DNA of 35,549 nt from Gemmatimonadales bacterium (GCA_017881505.1 JADGQW010000007.1:1-35549), one strand, 5' to 3'; positions 21,875-29,912 are shown, counted from the first letter of the stretch. A program made the numbers and translations. Notes: generated by a model from the sequence alone, not told the origin.

Positions 21875-22473
21875 ACCGCCCCTCCGAGCTGCATCCGGAT
21901 GAAGCGCTTCACGACCACCTTCTCCCCCAGCTTCCCGGAGACGGCCTTGACCAGGTCGCCCACCGTCTGCTTGTCGTCCTTCACCCACGGCTGCTCGAGG
22001 AGCACCGACTCGCTGTAGAACTTCTTGAGCTTCCCCTCGACGATCTTCGCGCGGATCGCCTCGGGCTTCCCTTCCTGCGCCACCTGCTCACGGTACACGT
22101 TCCGCTCCCGCTCGACGACCGCCGGGTCCACGTCCTCCGCCGACACCGCCAGCGGGTTCGCGAACGCGACGTGCATCGCGACCTCCTTGGCGAGGCCGCG
22201 GAAGTCGTCGGTCCGCGCCACGAAGTCGGTCTCGCAGTTGAGCTCCACCAGCACGCCGACCTTGCCGTTGTGGTGGATGTACGACTCGACGAGGCCCTCG
22301 CTCGCGGCCTTCTCGGCGCGCTTCTCGGACTTGGCGATGCCGCGGGCGCGCAGCCAGTCGGTCGCCTTCTCGAAGTCCCCGCCGTTCTCCTCGAGCGCCT
22401 TCTTGCACTCCATCATCCCGGCCCCGGTCCGCTTGCGGAGCTCGGCCACGTCCTTCGCGCTGATCGCCGTCAT
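21871..22473 (-). CDS. tsf: Elongation factor Ts
   Basis: A 200-residue EF-Ts of the short type (E. coli has 283 residues), as in many thermus-like and other bacteria with a single core repeat. It opens with [20 protein letters not shown], then [14 protein letters not shown], the nucleotide-exchange segment [16 protein letters not shown], and ends with [13 protein letters not shown]. It exchanges GDP on EF-Tu. The start could be the ATG at 22473, used here, or a GTG at 22482 three codons upstream; the repeated GACGGC makes both look alike, and the ribosome binding site AGAGGGA is better spaced for the ATG. Confidence 0.96.
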   Translation of the reverse strand: MTAISAKDVAELRKRTGAGMMECKKALEENGGDFEKATDWLRARGIAKSEKRAEKAASEGLVESYIHHNGKVGVLVELNCETDFVARTDDFRGLAKEVAMHVAFANPLAVSAEDVDPAVVERERNVYREQVAQEGKPEAIRAKIVEGKLKKFYSESVLLEQPWVKDDKQTVGDLVKAVSGKLGEKVVVKRFIRMQLGGAV

Positions 22474-22509
22474 TGCCGTCACAGTCCCTCTGGTTGTCCG
22501 GTTACGAAA

Positions 22510-22541
22510 CCGCCGCCCGCCCGGTCGGGCTCAGGCGGCGG
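22510..22541 (-). terminator. Hairpin between rpsB and tsf, possible attenuator
   Basis: On the minus strand CCGCCGCC and GGGCGGCGG form an outer stem enclosing GCCC-GACC-GGGC, and are followed by TTTCG. A partial terminator between rpsB and tsf is known in other bacteria and would reduce downstream expression relative to S2. Confidence 0.5.
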
Positions 22542-22573
22542 CGTCGGTCTCGCGGCCTCGGCGCGGCACGCGT

Positions 22574-23467
22574 TCAGTTCGCGCCGTCCTCCGCCGCTGG
22601 CGCCGCCGCGGGGGCGCCGTCCTCCGTCTTGATCCGGGCCACGATGGCCTCGGGCTTGGGCCGCCGCTTCCGGCGCGGCCGCCGCTTCTTCTTGTCCCCC
22701 TCGCCCCCCGCCTCCCCTTCCACCGCGCCCGCGTCCGACGAGTAGGCCGCGAACTCCCCCTCCTCGGCCTCCTCGCGGGTCGGCCGCAGCGCCCGCGCCT
22801 CGATGATCGTGTCCGCGATGGCCACGGTGATCAGCGACACCGAGCGGATCGCGTCGTCGTTGCCCGCGATGGGCACCGTGATGACGTCGGGGTCCGCGTT
22901 CGTGTCCACGATCGCCACCACCGGGATGCCGAGCTTGTTCGCCTCGGCCACCGCGATGCGCTCCTTCTTCGCGTCCACCACGAACAGCGCGCCCGGCAGG
23001 CGGGCCATGTTCTTGAGGCCCGAGAGGTTCCGGTCGAGCTTCTCGCGCTCGCGGTCGAGGAGGAGCTGCTCCTTCTTCGTGAAGTAGTCGAAGGTGCCCT
23101 CCTCCTGCCCCTGCTCGATCTCCTTCAGCCGCCGGATCTGCTTCTTGATCGTCTGGAAGTTCGTCAGCGTCCCGCCCAGCCAGCGCTCCGTCACGCAGAA
23201 CGCGCCGCACCGCTCCGCCTCGGCCTGCAGGATCGCCTTCAGCTGCTTCTTCGTGCAGACGAACAGGACGCCCTCGCCCCGCAGCACCACGTCGCGCATC
23301 AGGTCCTGCGCGAGCCGCAGCTGGTTGAGCGTCTTCTCGAGATCGATGATGTAGATCCCGTTCCGCTCCGCGAAGATGAACCGCCGCATCTTCGGGTTCC
23401 ACCGGCGGGTCTGGTGCCCGAAGTGCACGCCGGCTTCCAGCAGGGTCTGAATCTCAGGCAGCGCCAT
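22574..23467 (-). CDS. rpsB: 30S ribosomal protein S2, with extended C-terminus
   Basis: This protein has 297 residues against about 241 in E. coli. The standard body is present: LLEAGVHFGHQTRRWNPKM, IYIIDLEKT, the CGAFCVTERWLGGTLTNF segment and GIPVVAIVDTNADPDVITVPI, followed by GNDDAIRSV. The extra C-terminal part (from about 230) has an acidic patch (EEAEEGEF), a strongly basic block (KKKRRPRRKRRPKP) and an Ala-rich tail. The basic block may contact rRNA; such tails vary widely and no special function is established. It is the first gene of the rpsB-tsf-pyrH-frr group. Confidence 0.97.
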   Translation of the reverse strand: MALPEIQTLLEAGVHFGHQTRRWNPKMRRFIFAERNGIYIIDLEKTLNQLRLAQDLMRDVVLRGEGVLFVCTKKQLKAILQAEAERCGAFCVTERWLGGTLTNFQTIKKQIRRLKEIEQGQEEGTFDYFTKKEQLLLDREREKLDRNLSGLKNMARLPGALFVVDAKKERIAVAEANKLGIPVVAIVDTNADPDVITVPIAGNDDAIRSVSLITVAIADTIIEARALRPTREEAEEGEFAAYSSDAGAVEGEAGGEGDKKKRRPRRKRRPKPEAIVARIKTEDGAPAAAPAAEDGAN

Positions 23468-23536
23468 CTGGTGTCTCTGCTCCGTCGGGTTGATCGTCCA
23501 CCGCCTTCGTCTCCCGGCCGAATCCGCCCGTGGCGG

Positions 23537-23563
23537 ACACCCCGGACCGGGATCCGGCGGTGT
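23537..23563. terminator. Weak hairpin between rpsI and rpsB
   Basis: ACACC-CCGGA and TCCGG-C-GGTGT can pair over ten positions with one bulge. It lies in the 114-base gap between rpsI and rpsB. With no T-tract its role is uncertain; it could be a processing or attenuation site. No rpsB promoter was recognised in the gap. Confidence 0.3.
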
Positions 23564-23581
23564 GTAGGATGGGAACCGGTG

Positions 23582-23983
23582 CTACCGCTTGCTGTACTGG
23601 AACCGCTTCCGCGCGCCGGGCTGGCCGGGCTTCTTGCGCTCGACCGCGCGCGCGTCCCGCGTCAGCAGCCCCATCTCGCGCAGCTTCTTCCGGTGCTGCT
23701 CGTCCACCTGGAGGAGGGCCCGCGCGATGCCCAGCCGCAGCGCCCCCGCCTGCCCCGTGTTCCCGCCGCCGTTGCAGGTCGCCTTCACGTCGAACGCGCC
23801 CAGCGTGTCCGTCGCGACGAAGGGCTGCTGGATCAGCGACACGAGCGAGCTGCGGGGGAAGAAGTCCCCCAGCGTCCGCCCGTTCACCTCCCACTTCCCC
23901 GAACCGGGACGCAGGTACACCCGGGCGACGCTCGTCTTGCGGCGGCCCACGGCGTGGAACACCATCGGCACATCGGCGATCAC
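23582..23983 (-). CDS. rpsI: 30S ribosomal protein S9
   Basis: A 133-residue S9 with the typical VGRRKTSVARVYLRPGSG start region, VNGR, the GGGNTGQAGALRLGIARALL segment and the basic C-terminal tail ending RKRFQYSKR, which reaches the P-site tRNA. I chose GTG at 23983, overlapping the rplM stop as GTGA with GGGAGGT upstream. GTG at 23971 or ATG at 23965 would be shorter alternatives. The rplM-rpsI pair is conserved across bacteria. Confidence 0.97.
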   Translation of the reverse strand: MIADVPMVFHAVGRRKTSVARVYLRPGSGKWEVNGRTLGDFFPRSSLVSLIQQPFVATDTLGAFDVKATCNGGGNTGQAGALRLGIARALLQVDEQHRKKLREMGLLTRDARAVERKKPGQPGARKRFQYSKR

Positions 23984-24441
23984 GCAGACCTCCCGACCTT
24001 CTTCGGCGCCTTCACGACCAGCGGCGTCGGCTGCTGCGCCTCGTGGGGGTGCTCGGCACCCGCGTAGACCCGCAGCTTGAGCCGCAGGACCTGCTTGGAC
24101 AGGGACGACTTCGGCAGCATGCCGAACACCGCGCGCTCGATCACGCGCTCCGGGGTCTTGGCCATGACGGAGCGCACCGCCGTGAACTTCTCGTGCCCCA
24201 TGTAGCCGGTGTGCCGGAAGTATCGCTTCTGCTCCATCTTGCGGCCCGTCAGGCGCACCTTGGCGGCGTTCACGACGATCACGCTGTCCCCGGTGTCGAG
24301 GAAGGGCGTGAAGATCGGCTTGTGCTTCCCCCGGATCACCTGCGCCACCGTGGACGCGAGGCGCCCCAGGGGGATGTCCGCGGCGTCCACCAGGAACCAG
24401 CGGTGGGTGATCTCGTCAGGCGTGGGCGTGAAAGTCTTCAT
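23980..24441 (-). CDS. rplM: 50S ribosomal protein L13
   Basis: A 153-residue L13, slightly longer than the 142 of E. coli. Signatures include RWFLVDAADIPLGRLAS, IRGKHKPIFTPFLDTGDSV, VVNAAKVRLTGRKMEQK and the MLPKSSLSKQVLRLKLRVYA region near the C-terminus, followed by HPHEAQQP. It binds 23S rRNA early in assembly. It is the first gene of the long minus-strand run ending with rseP and has a well-matched promoter 55-83 bases upstream. Confidence 0.97.
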   Translation of the reverse strand: MKTFTPTPDEITHRWFLVDAADIPLGRLASTVAQVIRGKHKPIFTPFLDTGDSVIVVNAAKVRLTGRKMEQKRYFRHTGYMGHEKFTAVRSVMAKTPERVIERAVFGMLPKSSLSKQVLRLKLRVYAGAEHPHEAQQPTPLVVKAPKKVGRSA

Positions 24442-24495
24442 ACCGGTGCGTGTGCCGTTTCCTCTGCGAATGGGCGTAACTTAAGACAGCTTTTG

Positions 24496-24524
24496 AAAAT
24501 ACCCGGCTCCGACAAGGGCGTCAA
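24496..24524 (-). promoter_or_regulatory. Sigma-70-type promoter of the rplM operon
   Basis: TTGACG (24524-24519), a 17-base spacer and TATTTT (24501-24496) make a strong -35/-10 pair on the minus strand, upstream of rplM. The -35 overlaps the stop codon of the RNA methyltransferase gene (24521-24523). It would yield a leader of roughly 50 bases. Confidence 0.75.
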
Positions 24525-25777
24525 CGGGCGGATCCGCTCTCCCGGTCGAGGACCGCGAGGGTCTCGACGTGGCTCGTCTGGGGGAACATGTCGTACGCGC
24601 GCAGGGAGGTGAGGCGCCCGGCCGTAGGTCCAAGCCGGGCCAGATCGCGCGCCAGCGTCGCGGGGTCACAGGAGACGTAGACCAGCCGCCCGGGCGGCGC
24701 CGCCGCCAGCGCGGCACCCGCCGCGGCGTCGAGCCCCGTCCGGGGGGGGTTCACCACCACCGCGTCCGCGGGGAGGAGGCCCGCCAGCACATCCTCCACC
24801 TTCGCCGCCACAGCGCGGAGGCGCAGCGCACTCTCCCGCGCCCGCTCCTTCGTCGCCCGCACCGCCCGCGCATCCACCTCCACGGTGACGACGTCGCAGC
24901 CCCGCGCCGCGAGGGCGAGTCCCACCGCTCCCGCGCCGGCGTAGAGGTCCAGGACCCGCCCCGCCGTCGGCAGCGCCGCCAGCACGTCGGACCGGAGCGC
25001 CTCCGCGACCGCGGCGTTCACCTGTTCGAAGGCCACCGCCGCGGTCTTCGCCTCGGGACCCGCCATCCGGCGCACCGCCCCCTTGGCGGGCTGCCACCAC
25101 ACCGTCGGCGCCAGCCCCGCCGCGCGCGCCGCCGCCTCCAGCGCGGCGGCCCCCGTCCACGCCCCCTCGCCGCCGCGCACCATCACGTGGAGCGCTCCTT
25201 CCGGCGTCACGCGGAGGGCGAGACGTACGTCATCCCCCTCGGGGAGCGTTCGGAGCGCGGGGCGGAGCGCGGCCCAGAGCGCATTGAGGGGCTCCGCGGC
25301 GATCTCGCACCGCTCCAGCGGGAACACCTCCGCCCCGCCCTCCCGGTGGAAGCCCGCCACGCGCGACGCCCCCCGTCCCGCGACCGTCAGGGTGACGGTG
25401 CCGCGGTAGCCGAAGGCGCCGGGGCTCGCCACCAGGGGAGGGTCCTCGACCGCCAGCTTCCCGATGCGGCGGAGGGCGTCGCCGACGAGGCGGCGCTTGG
25501 CCGCGCGCTGCGCGCCTTCCGAGAGGTGCTGCCACTGGCACCCGCCGCATGCGTCCTCGCGGAAGTGGGCGCAGCGCGGCGCGACGCGGCCCTCCCCCGG
25601 CGTGACCAGCTCCCCGACCCGGGCGAAGGCGTGGCGCCGCCGGCGGACGATCCCGGTGAGACGCACGACGTCCCCGGGCGCCGTCCGCGGCACGAACACG
25701 GTGATGCCGTCGGCCAGGTGGCCGACGCCGTCGCCCCCGGCGGCGAGCCGCTCGATCGCGACCGTCTCCCCGCTCAC
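24521..25777 (-). CDS. RNA (uracil-5-)-methyltransferase, TrmA/RlmD family
   Basis: A 418-residue protein. An N-terminal TRAM-like strand region (about 1-55, AIERLAAGGDGVGHLADG) precedes an iron-sulfur motif: C69-x7-C77-x2-C80 with a fourth ligand C157. The C-terminal S-adenosylmethionine domain has VLDLYAGAGAVGLALA, NPPRTGLD and the nucleophile C370 in YVSCDPATLARDL. This matches RlmC/RlmD enzymes that make 5-methyluridine in 23S rRNA; the exact base cannot be told from sequence. GTG at 25777 is chosen because AGGAG lies 4 bases upstream; the open frame extends further without a ribosome binding site and through a hairpin. It lies just after rpsA. Confidence 0.9.
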   Translation of the reverse strand: MSGETVAIERLAAGGDGVGHLADGITVFVPRTAPGDVVRLTGIVRRRRHAFARVGELVTPGEGRVAPRCAHFREDACGGCQWQHLSEGAQRAAKRRLVGDALRRIGKLAVEDPPLVASPGAFGYRGTVTLTVAGRGASRVAGFHREGGAEVFPLERCEIAAEPLNALWAALRPALRTLPEGDDVRLALRVTPEGALHVMVRGGEGAWTGAAALEAAARAAGLAPTVWWQPAKGAVRRMAGPEAKTAAVAFEQVNAAVAEALRSDVLAALPTAGRVLDLYAGAGAVGLALAARGCDVVTVEVDARAVRATKERARESALRLRAVAAKVEDVLAGLLPADAVVVNPPRTGLDAAAGAALAAAPPGRLVYVSCDPATLARDLARLGPTAGRLTSLRAYDMFPQTSHVETLAVLDRESGSAR

Positions 25778-25797
25778 GGCGCTCCTGGGAACGCGAA

Positions 25798-25837
25798 CGA
25801 CACGGAAGCGCGCCCGCCGGGCCGCACCTCCGTGTCG
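25798..25837 (-). terminator. Hairpin downstream of rpsA
   Basis: CGACACGGA (25798-25806) is the exact reverse complement of TCCGTGTCG (25829-25837), with a 22-base GC-rich loop that can pair further. It lies between the rpsA stop and the methyltransferase start. It may terminate rpsA transcripts partially. Confidence 0.5.
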
Positions 25838-25868
25838 CTCGATCGCCGCGCCCGCTGCGCGGCCATGC

Positions 25869-27740
25869 CTACGCGGCGGGGGTGTCCGAAGGCCCTTCCG
25901 CGCCCGCCGACTCCGCCGACTCCGCCGGATCGGCCGGAGCATCCGGAGCGTCCGCCGGCCGGTCGGCCGGCCCACCCTCGTCCACCGGGATGTCGGGCTT
26001 CTTGATCTCGATGAGCGGCACGTCCGGGTACCCCACGACCGCGAGCACGATGCGGTGGTGGATCGGATCGACCTCGAGCACCTTGAGGTCGAGCGCCTGC
26101 CCCTCCTTCACCGCGTCGCCGGGCTGCGAGATGTTCTCCACGCCCAGCTGGCTCATCGGCACGAACCCCTCGAGGTCGTTGCCGAGGTCCACGACGACGC
26201 CCTTGTCCATCAGGCGCACGGCGTGGCCGCGGATCTCGCGTCCCACCGGATAGGTCTCGCCGATGCGGAGCCACGGATCCTCCTCCGCCTGCTTGAGGCC
26301 GAGGGAGATCCGCTTGTTCTCGGGGTCGATGTTCAGGATCACGACGTCAACGGTGTCGCCCTTCTTCACGACCTCCGAGGGGTGCTGCACGCGCTTGGTC
26401 CAGCTCATGTCGGAGATGTGGATCAGGCCGTCGATGCCCGGCTCGATCTCGACAAACGCGCCGAACGACGTGAGGTTGCGGACCTTGCCGGTGATGCGCG
26501 TGCCGACCGGGTACTTGAGCGGCAGCACCATCCACGGGTCCTGCTCCGTCTGCTTCATGCCGAGGGAGATCTTCTCCTCGGCCTCGTCCACCTTCAGGAC
26601 CACCGCCTCGATCGTCTCGCCGATGGAGACGAGCTTCGACGGGTGCCGCACGTTCCGGGTCCACGACATCTCGGAGATGTGGACCAGCCCCTCGATGCCG
26701 GGCTCGAGCTCGATGAACGCGCCGTAGTTCGTGATGGACACGACCTTGCCCTGGACGCGCGTGCCGACCGGGTACTTGGCGGCGACGTTCGTCCACGGGT
26801 ACGCCTGGAGCTGCTTGAGGCCGAGGGAGATGCGCTCCCGCTCCCAGTCGATGTCGAGGATCTTGACCTCGAGCTCCTGGCCGATGTGCACCATCTCCGA
26901 CGGGTGCGAGACGCGCCCGTAGGACATGTCGGTGATGTGCAGCAGGCCGTCCACGCCGCCCAGGTCGATGAACGCGCCGAAGTCGGTGATGTTCTTGACG
27001 ATCCCCTTCCGGACCTGGCCGACCTCCAGCTCCTTCATCAGCCGCTCGCGCTTCGTCGCCCGCTCCGCTTCGAGGATGACGCGGCGCGAGACCACGATGT
27101 TCCGGCGGCGCTTGTTGAGCTTGATGATCTTGAACTGGAAGGCCTGCCCGAGCAGCTCGTCGATGTTCGGGACGCGGCGGAGCGCGATCTGCGAGCCCGG
27201 CAGGAACGCGTCCACGCCCATCAGGTCCACGACCACGCCGCCCTTGATCTTCTTGACCAGCGTGCCCTCGACCGGCTGGTCGCCCTCGTGCGCGATCCGG
27301 ATCTGCTCCCAGACCCGCATGAAGTCGGCCTTCTTCTTGGAGAGCACGACGGCGCCGTCGTCGTCCTCGAGCTTCTCGAGGAAGACCTCGATCTCGTCAC
27401 CCTGCTTGAGGGACTGCGGGTCCTTGAACTCCTCCAGCGGGACCGCGCCCTCGCTCTTGAAGCCGACATCGAGGATGACGGCGTTCTCCGTGACCCGGAG
27501 GACGCGCGACATCACGATCTCGCCTTCCTTGATGTGCTGGACGGACCCCTCGTACATCGCCTTCATCTGCTCGTACTTCTCGTCCGAGTAGCTCTCGTCG
27601 TACAGATCGGCGCGGACGTTCAGTTTGGGAGCGGGAGGCGGGGTCGGGGTCAGAGTCGCGGTCGCGGTCGGGGTCGGGGTCGGGGTGGCGGACGCCAGCT
27701 CCTCGGTATCCCGGGGCGCGTCCTGGGTGGGGGTCGACAT
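25869..27740 (-). CDS. rpsA: 30S ribosomal protein S1
   Basis: A 623-residue S1 (E. coli 557). Six S1 RNA-binding repeats are visible, starting near residues 70, 155, 240, 325, 412 and 500. The last four have the DFGAFIDLG, NYGAFIELE, SFGAFVEIE or GVVVDLG core, and the third to fifth also have HISDMSW-type loops. It binds mRNA leaders at the ribosome. Two terminal extensions are unusual: an N-terminal Thr-Pro/Thr-Ala repeat (about residues 19-36) coded by tandem hexamers, and an acidic Ala/Pro/Asp/Glu-rich C-terminus. A good promoter lies about 85-113 bases upstream, and a small leader hairpin (27759-27775) could serve in autoregulation. cmk-rpsA is a conserved pair. Confidence 0.97.
   Translation of the reverse strand: MSTPTQDAPRDTEELASATPTPTPTATATLTPTPPPAPKLNVRADLYDESYSDEKYEQMKAMYEGSVQHIKEGEIVMSRVLRVTENAVILDVGFKSEGAVPLEEFKDPQSLKQGDEIEVFLEKLEDDDGAVVLSKKKADFMRVWEQIRIAHEGDQPVEGTLVKKIKGGVVVDLMGVDAFLPGSQIALRRVPNIDELLGQAFQFKIIKLNKRRRNIVVSRRVILEAERATKRERLMKELEVGQVRKGIVKNITDFGAFIDLGGVDGLLHITDMSYGRVSHPSEMVHIGQELEVKILDIDWERERISLGLKQLQAYPWTNVAAKYPVGTRVQGKVVSITNYGAFIELEPGIEGLVHISEMSWTRNVRHPSKLVSIGETIEAVVLKVDEAEEKISLGMKQTEQDPWMVLPLKYPVGTRITGKVRNLTSFGAFVEIEPGIDGLIHISDMSWTKRVQHPSEVVKKGDTVDVVILNIDPENKRISLGLKQAEEDPWLRIGETYPVGREIRGHAVRLMDKGVVVDLGNDLEGFVPMSQLGVENISQPGDAVKEGQALDLKVLEVDPIHHRIVLAVVGYPDVPLIEIKKPDIPVDEGGPADRPADAPDAPADPAESAESAGAEGPSDTPAA
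27640..27687. repeat. Tandem hexamer repeat in the rpsA N-terminus
   Basis: Eight contiguous six-base units on the plus strand read GGGGTC twice, AGAGTC, GCGGTC twice, GGGGTC twice and GGGGTG. On the coding strand they give alternating Thr with Pro, Ala or Leu. Gain or loss of units would keep the frame and change only tail length. Confidence 0.85.
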
Positions 27741-27758
27741 GGGGAACGGAACCTCGGA

Positions 27759-27775
27759 GCGCCCAGTGGGGGCGC
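27759..27775 (-). promoter_or_regulatory. Leader hairpin upstream of rpsA
   Basis: GCGCCC and GGGCGC form a 6-bp stem with a 5-base loop, about 20 bases before the rpsA start codon and just upstream of the GAGGT ribosome binding site. S1 represses its own mRNA through leader structure in E. coli; a like role here is speculation. Confidence 0.35.
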
Positions 27776-27824
27776 GGGGTTAGGGTCGGCGGCCTCCCGG
27801 GAAGTCGGGGGGCGCTAGCCTTGG

Positions 27825-27853
27825 AGCTTACCCGGCGGGCGGTGGCGGGTCAA
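27825..27853 (-). promoter_or_regulatory. Sigma-70-type promoter of rpsA
   Basis: TTGACC (27853-27848), a 17-base spacer and TAAGCT (27830-27825) lie in the cmk-rpsA gap on the minus strand. The layout matches the rplM promoter (TTGACG, 17 bases, TATTTT). The -35 begins 2 bases after the 22-bp tandem repeat. Confidence 0.65.
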
Positions 27854-27855
27854 GC

Positions 27856-27921
27856 GACGGCGGCACTTCGCGTTCACTACCGTGCCGCTGCGCGGTCCCT
27901 ACGGTGCCGCTTCGCGGTCCC
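27856..27921. repeat. Three-copy 22-bp tandem repeat at the end of cmk
   Basis: On the minus strand three 22-base units follow directly: two near-identical (GGGACCGCGAAGCGGCAC-type and GGGACCGCGCAGCGGCAC-type, two differences) and one more degenerate (GTGAACGCGAAGTGCCGC-type). Each of the first two contains a small hairpin, CCGC-NNN-GCGG. The repeat encodes the last residues and stop codon of cmk (27899-27901) and ends next to the rpsA promoter. Confidence 0.8.
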
Positions 27922-28585
27922 GGACCAACGCCACGACCTGCCGCACCTGCTCGGCGAAGGAGAGGCGGGTGGTGTCGAGGGGCACGGCGTCGGCCGCGGC
28001 CCGGAGCGGCGCCACGGCGCGACCGGCGTCCTGCGCGTCGCGCGCCTCAAGGAGCGCGGCCTCGTCGCGGATGGAGCAGGCGTCGAGGGACCGGCCCCCC
28101 TCGAGGAGCCGGCGCTTGGCCCGCTCCTCGGGGTCGGCAACGAGGAACACCTTCACCTCGGCGTCGGGAAAGACCACGGTGCCGATGTCGCGGCCGTCCA
28201 TCACCACGCCGCCGCCGCTCGCCGCCTCGCGCAGCAGTCCGTTGACGAAGTCCCGCACCGCCGGCATCGCGGCCACCCGCGAGACCTCCTTCGTCACCGG
28301 CGCGGTGCGCACCGCGCCCCCCACGGCCACCCCGCCCACCGTGACCTCGAGGCGGCTCCCGCGCGGGGTGGCCGAGACGCGGCGCGCCGCGGCCTCAGCG
28401 GCGACCCGCGCGCCCTCCCAGGACTCCGGCGCGCCCAGTCCCTCCAGCGCGACCAGCGTCACCGCGCGGTACACCGCCCCCGAATCCACGTGGCAGAAGC
28501 CGAGGGCCTGCGCCACCGCCTGCGCGGTGGTGCTCTTGCCGCTCGCGGCAGGGCCGTCGATGGCGACGATGGGGCGCCTAGGCAT
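27899..28585 (-). CDS. cmk: Cytidylate kinase
   Basis: A 228-residue (d)CMP kinase of normal length. It starts with IVAIDGPAASGKSTTAQAVA, the Walker A loop (about residues 11-19), followed by HVDSGAVYRAVTL and the substrate-binding VVMDGRDIGTVVFPDAEVKV, then DPEERAKRRLLEGG and PLDTTRLSFAEQV. It phosphorylates CMP and dCMP using ATP. ATG at 28585 overlaps the aroA end by 8 bases, and cmk precedes rpsA, the classical aroA-cmk-rpsA order. The C-terminus (DREAAP and stop) is encoded within a 22-bp tandem repeat. Confidence 0.96.
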   Translation of the reverse strand: MPRRPIVAIDGPAASGKSTTAQAVAQALGFCHVDSGAVYRAVTLVALEGLGAPESWEGARVAAEAAARRVSATPRGSRLEVTVGGVAVGGAVRTAPVTKEVSRVAAMPAVRDFVNGLLREAASGGGVVMDGRDIGTVVFPDAEVKVFLVADPEERAKRRLLEGGRSLDACSIRDEAALLEARDAQDAGRAVAPLRAAADAVPLDTTRLSFAEQVRQVVALVRDREAAP

Positions 28586-29843
28586 CGGTGAGCGCCCGGA
28601 CGAGGTCCTGGAAGAAGCCGGGATAGGAGATGGCCACACACCCCGCGTCGTCCAGCTCCAGTTCCCCGCCGGGCGCGGTGCCCAGGACGGCGAACGCCAT
28701 CGCCAGGCGGTGGTCCCCTGCCGTCTCGACCAAGCCACGGAGGGGCCGGTCGGTGCCGGTCACGCGGAGCGTGTCGGCCTCGGCCACGGCGTCCACCCCC
28801 GCGGCGGCCAGGTTCTTCGCCACCAGCGCCAGCCGGTCGCTCTCCTTCACCCGCAGCTCCCCGACGCCGTGGAACACCGACGTCCCCTCGGCGCGCGCGG
28901 CGAGGCAGGCCAGGAGGGGCACCTCGTCCACCAGCGCCGGGACCTCGTCGGCACGCACCTCCGTGGAGCGGAGGCGCGCGGGCCGCGCCACCAGCGTGGC
29001 ACCGGGTTCGCCGAGGCTCATCCAGCGCCCCTGCACCTCGATGCGCGCCCCCATCCGCTCGATCACCCGGGCGAACCCCGTGCGCGTCGGGTTGATGCCG
29101 ACGCCCTCGACCACGACCTCCCCGCTCCGCCGCAGGAGCCCGGCCGCCAGGAGATACGCGGCCGAGGAGTAGTCGCCGGGGATGTCGCCGTCGAACGGGG
29201 CGATGGACTCCGGCGGATCCACCCGCGTCGCGGTGCCGTCCACGTCCACGTGCACGCCCAGGAGGCGCAGCAGCCGCTCCGCGTGGTCGCGCGAATGGAA
29301 GGGCTCCGTCACGGTGACGCGGACGCCTCCGGTGAGGCCGGCGAAGAAGAGGGCGGTCTTGACCTGGGCGCTCGCGACGGGGCTGTCCCACACGAGGGGC
29401 TTCAGGGCGCCGCCGCGGATCCGCGCGGGGAGGCGGTCCCCGTCGCTGGCCGTGATCTCCGCCCCCATGCGCCGCAGCGGCTCGGCGATCCGCGCCATCG
29501 GTCGGCGACGGAGGCTCCGGTCGCCCGTCAGCGACGCTTCGAAGGCGTGACCCGCGAGGAGCCCCAGGAGGAGTCGCGCCGTGGTGCCCGAGTTCCGGCA
29601 GTCGAGGGTGACGTGGGGGGCACGGAAGGGCCGCAACCCGCCGCCGGTGATCCGGATGGCGCGGTCGGCGCCGAGGGGGCCGACAGTCACGCCGAGGGCG
29701 CGGAGCACCGACGCGGTGGCGCGCGTGTCCCCGGCGGCGAGCGCGCCGCCGAGGCGGCAGCGACCCGACGAGAGCGCCGCGAGCATCAGCGCGCGGTGCG
29801 TGATGGACTTGTCCCCAGGGACCCGGATCCCGCCTCCGCCCAC
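28578..29843 (-). CDS. aroA: 3-phosphoshikimate 1-carboxyvinyltransferase (EPSP synthase)
   Basis: With the GTG at 29843 the protein has 421 residues, near the usual 427. That codon follows GGAGG by 5 bases and leads directly into GIRVPGDKSITHRALML. The frame stays open to an ATG at 29915, but that stretch contains a perfect hairpin and has no good ribosome binding site. Conserved segments are LDCRNSGTTARLLLGLLAG, SAQVKTALFFAGL, DIPGDYSSAAYLLAAG, the catalytic DEVPALVDEVPLLACLAA and LRVKESDRLALV. It joins shikimate 3-phosphate and phosphoenolpyruvate on the way to aromatic amino acids. NSGTTxR and the GDKS motif are intact; the glyphosate-related class was not determined. Confidence 0.95.
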   Translation of the reverse strand: MGGGGIRVPGDKSITHRALMLAALSSGRCRLGGALAAGDTRATASVLRALGVTVGPLGADRAIRITGGGLRPFRAPHVTLDCRNSGTTARLLLGLLAGHAFEASLTGDRSLRRRPMARIAEPLRRMGAEITASDGDRLPARIRGGALKPLVWDSPVASAQVKTALFFAGLTGGVRVTVTEPFHSRDHAERLLRLLGVHVDVDGTATRVDPPESIAPFDGDIPGDYSSAAYLLAAGLLRRSGEVVVEGVGINPTRTGFARVIERMGARIEVQGRWMSLGEPGATLVARPARLRSTEVRADEVPALVDEVPLLACLAARAEGTSVFHGVGELRVKESDRLALVAKNLAAAGVDAVAEADTLRVTGTDRPLRGLVETAGDHRLAMAFAVLGTAPGGELELDDAGCVAISYPGFFQDLVRALTDA

Positions 29844-29883
29844 GCCCACCTCCGCTGCAGCCGTCTCGCGCTCCCCGGAACGA

Positions 29884-29912
29884 CGGGAGGGCCCCGACCG
29901 CTGGCCCTCCCG
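29884..29912 (-). terminator. Perfect 10-bp hairpin after korB
   Basis: CGGGAGGGCC and GGCCCTCCCG are exactly complementary with a 9-base loop. It begins 24 bases past the korB stop on the minus strand and lies before the aroA start. It is probably a terminator or attenuator, and it argues against the ATG at 29915 as the aroA start. Confidence 0.6.

Noticed and set aside
25464-27818. Long plus-strand open frame opposite rpsA
   Set aside because: It is rich in His, Asp, Arg and Leu repeats that mirror the S1 repeats in reverse; rpsA on the minus strand is unambiguous.
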